64,000 nt of DNA, taken from Ascoidea asiatica. Its lineage: Eukaryota; Ascomycota; Saccharomycetes; Ascoideales; Ascoideaceae. Position 1 is the stretch's first letter, and each line of letters opens with the position of its first letter. The notes under the pieces were generated by a model that saw nothing but the letters and a program-made list of their open reading frames with translations, was not told where the DNA came from and did no database searches. The DNA is taken from positions 198,593 through 262,592 of the forward strand of contig BCKQ01000005.1 in NCBI GenBank assembly GCA_001600695.1, read 5' to 3'. Below, piece after piece: positions 62,901-64,000 of the stretch. The translations under genes and the position numbers were made by a program.

Positions 62901-64000
62901 GAAGAAGAAGAAATTCTTGAAATAAAGAAATATTCTAAATTATTCAAAAAAAATAAGGGCAATAATGCAAGTGAACTTCTGCCTGGTGTGTCAGGGGAGA
63001 ATGCCAAAAAGTCTCGTAAAAGAAAGTTGATCAGGGGATCTGATAGAGGATCCGATAAAGGATCAGAAAGCTCATCTATTCAAGATTTTACTACAAAAAA
63101 ATCCAGAAAATCTCCCTCAATTATGTCAGATGATAATTACGATTCTAAAAAATTGTCTGAACAGCCTGAAAATATAGACTGTAAGGTAAAGCAAGAAAAA
63201 AATTTTAAGGATATGAAAAAAAATTTAATTCCACTAAAAAATGAGCAGGAAAGTGATCTATTAAGGTCAGAAAATTTAACTTTACCTTCAGAATTATCTC
63301 TTATTCAACCAAAATTGGACAAAGAAGTTCATAAAGATGATTTAGCTGATATAATTCGTGAAAAAAATTCGAAAAGTAACCTGGATCTTAATAATATTTT
63401 CAATGATGATGATGATCCCAAAAATAGTGATAAAAAAGAAAATGTAATTGAGAAAAAGTCAATGGTTCACTTGGATGAAAAGCATAAGATTTTAAATACA
63501 ACATTGAAAGAAAAAGTTCCAGGCGTATCCGAGGAAAAAAGAGAAAAATCACCTTCTTCAACTATTATGAAATCTAGATCTGTAACCCCAAATTTTATCA
63601 GTTCATCTTCAGCAGTTGTTTCCCCAGATAAAAACTTAACTGATAAATTAAATGCAATACCGGAAGAGAAGAGTCCAAGAAAGGAAGGGAAAGTTGAAAA
63701 GGAATCAGAAACAAGCCTGGTATTGGAGGAAAAAAAATTAGAATACAAAAAATTGAAAGAAAAGGAAGCTAGAGAGTTATATGAACAAAAAAAAGAAGCT
63801 GCAAAGAAGGCTAGAAGACAAAAAATTTTGGATAGTATAAAAGAAAATGAAAAACGAAAAGAGGAAGAGAAAAAAAAGATTAGTCTTCAGGAAGAAGAGA
63901 AACGAAAAATTGCTAAATTGGAAGCTGAGGAAGAAGAGAAAAAAATTAGGATTAAATTCTTGAAAGAAAAAAAAAGGAAAGAGCAAATTCAAAGAAAAAA
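59427..64000 (+). CDS. HOS4: Hos4, ankyrin-repeat subunit of the Set3 histone deacetylase complex (3' end outside window)
   Basis: An open frame of at least 1524 codons from ATG at 59427 to the window end, with no stop. The first ~650 residues are Asn/Ser/Tyr-rich, with a poly-Asn run coded by AAT repeats (59898-59938). Ankyrin repeats begin near residue 872 (RSKLQKACSKGNYDLAKQLI, AGTTGLHEACLKGYLNIVKLLI, DTPLIDAASNGHHNVVKYLL). A second conserved block starts near 1050 (NEIYKRASDGDYEYVITYII, VLLLAARYGHADIVSVLLGSGANVNQ). The C-terminal part is a Lys/Glu-rich helix that continues past the edge. In yeast Hos4 belongs to the Set3 complex with Set3, Snt1, Sif2 and Hst1. The homolog here is longer than the yeast protein (1083). 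A sirtuin of Hst1 type lies at the other end of the window. Confidence 0.88.

Noticed and set aside
1-64000. Possible reassignment of CTG from Leu to Ser or Ala, because CTG codons are very rare
   Set aside because: The few in-frame CTG codons in TTI2 (49912, 50929, 51112) sit in hydrophobic stretches where Leu fits. Rarity is explained by AT-rich codon use. No tRNA with a CAG anticodon was seen.

Overview
The window is nuclear DNA from an AT-rich ascomycete yeast (Saccharomycotina-like). Three things support this. Almost every recognisable protein is a budding-yeast ortholog: Mrp10, Sir2/Hst1, Rpa43, Map2, Pol4, Sec24, Gim3, Mse1, Nup170, Aim18/46, Tti2, Bol3, Cir1, Spc24 and Hos4. The few introns carry yeast signals (GTATGT or GTAAGT donors and TACTAAC-type branch sites). 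Proteins are rich in Asn/Ser and poly-Asp runs. A spliced gene for a respiratory complex I subunit (NDUFB4 type) argues against Saccharomyces and its close relatives, which have lost complex I. CTG codons are rare, but where they occur in TTI2 they sit in hydrophobic helices, which fits ordinary Leu decoding. Species cannot be fixed from the sequence.

Layout. 0-12 kb: MRP10 (cut by the left edge), a SIR2/HST1 sirtuin with a probable 5'-UTR intron, RPA43, MAP2, a Zn2Cys6 factor and a BTB protein. 12-24 kb: a large CENP-B/pogo-derived (Pdc2-like) protein, a small membrane protein, POL4 preceded by a short out-of-frame ORF, and a zinc metalloprotease. 24-36 kb: SEC24, an I9 inhibitor with a signal peptide, GIM3 with a 9-nt first exon, mitochondrial Glu-tRNA synthetase, and NUP170. 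36-41 kb: a 5.2-kb stretch without intact genes that holds several transposon-like inverted-repeat units. 41-64 kb: a large low-complexity protein of unknown role, AIM18/46, a pseudouridine-catabolism fusion enzyme, TTI2, a Myb/SANT-like acidic protein, the NDUFB4-like gene, BOL3, CIR1, SPC24, and HOS4 running off the right edge.

The most unusual part is 36.0-40.2 kb. It contains a 2,225-bp unit with 40-bp perfect terminal inverted repeats and an exact 9-bp target duplication, as in Mutator-like elements. Inside is a decayed, frameshifted coding fragment that looks like a cellular gene rather than a transposase. Beside it lie a 387-bp TA-flanked element, a smaller hAT-like candidate and a 262-bp fold-back. 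Elsewhere the genes are ordinary housekeeping loci. Nearly half of the protein genes act in mitochondria (MRP10, MSE1, AIM18/46, NDUFB4, BOL3, CIR1) or in chromatin and transcription (SIR2, RPA43, HOS4, SPC24 and several DNA-binding proteins). No tRNA, rRNA, CRISPR or obvious operon-like unit was found.
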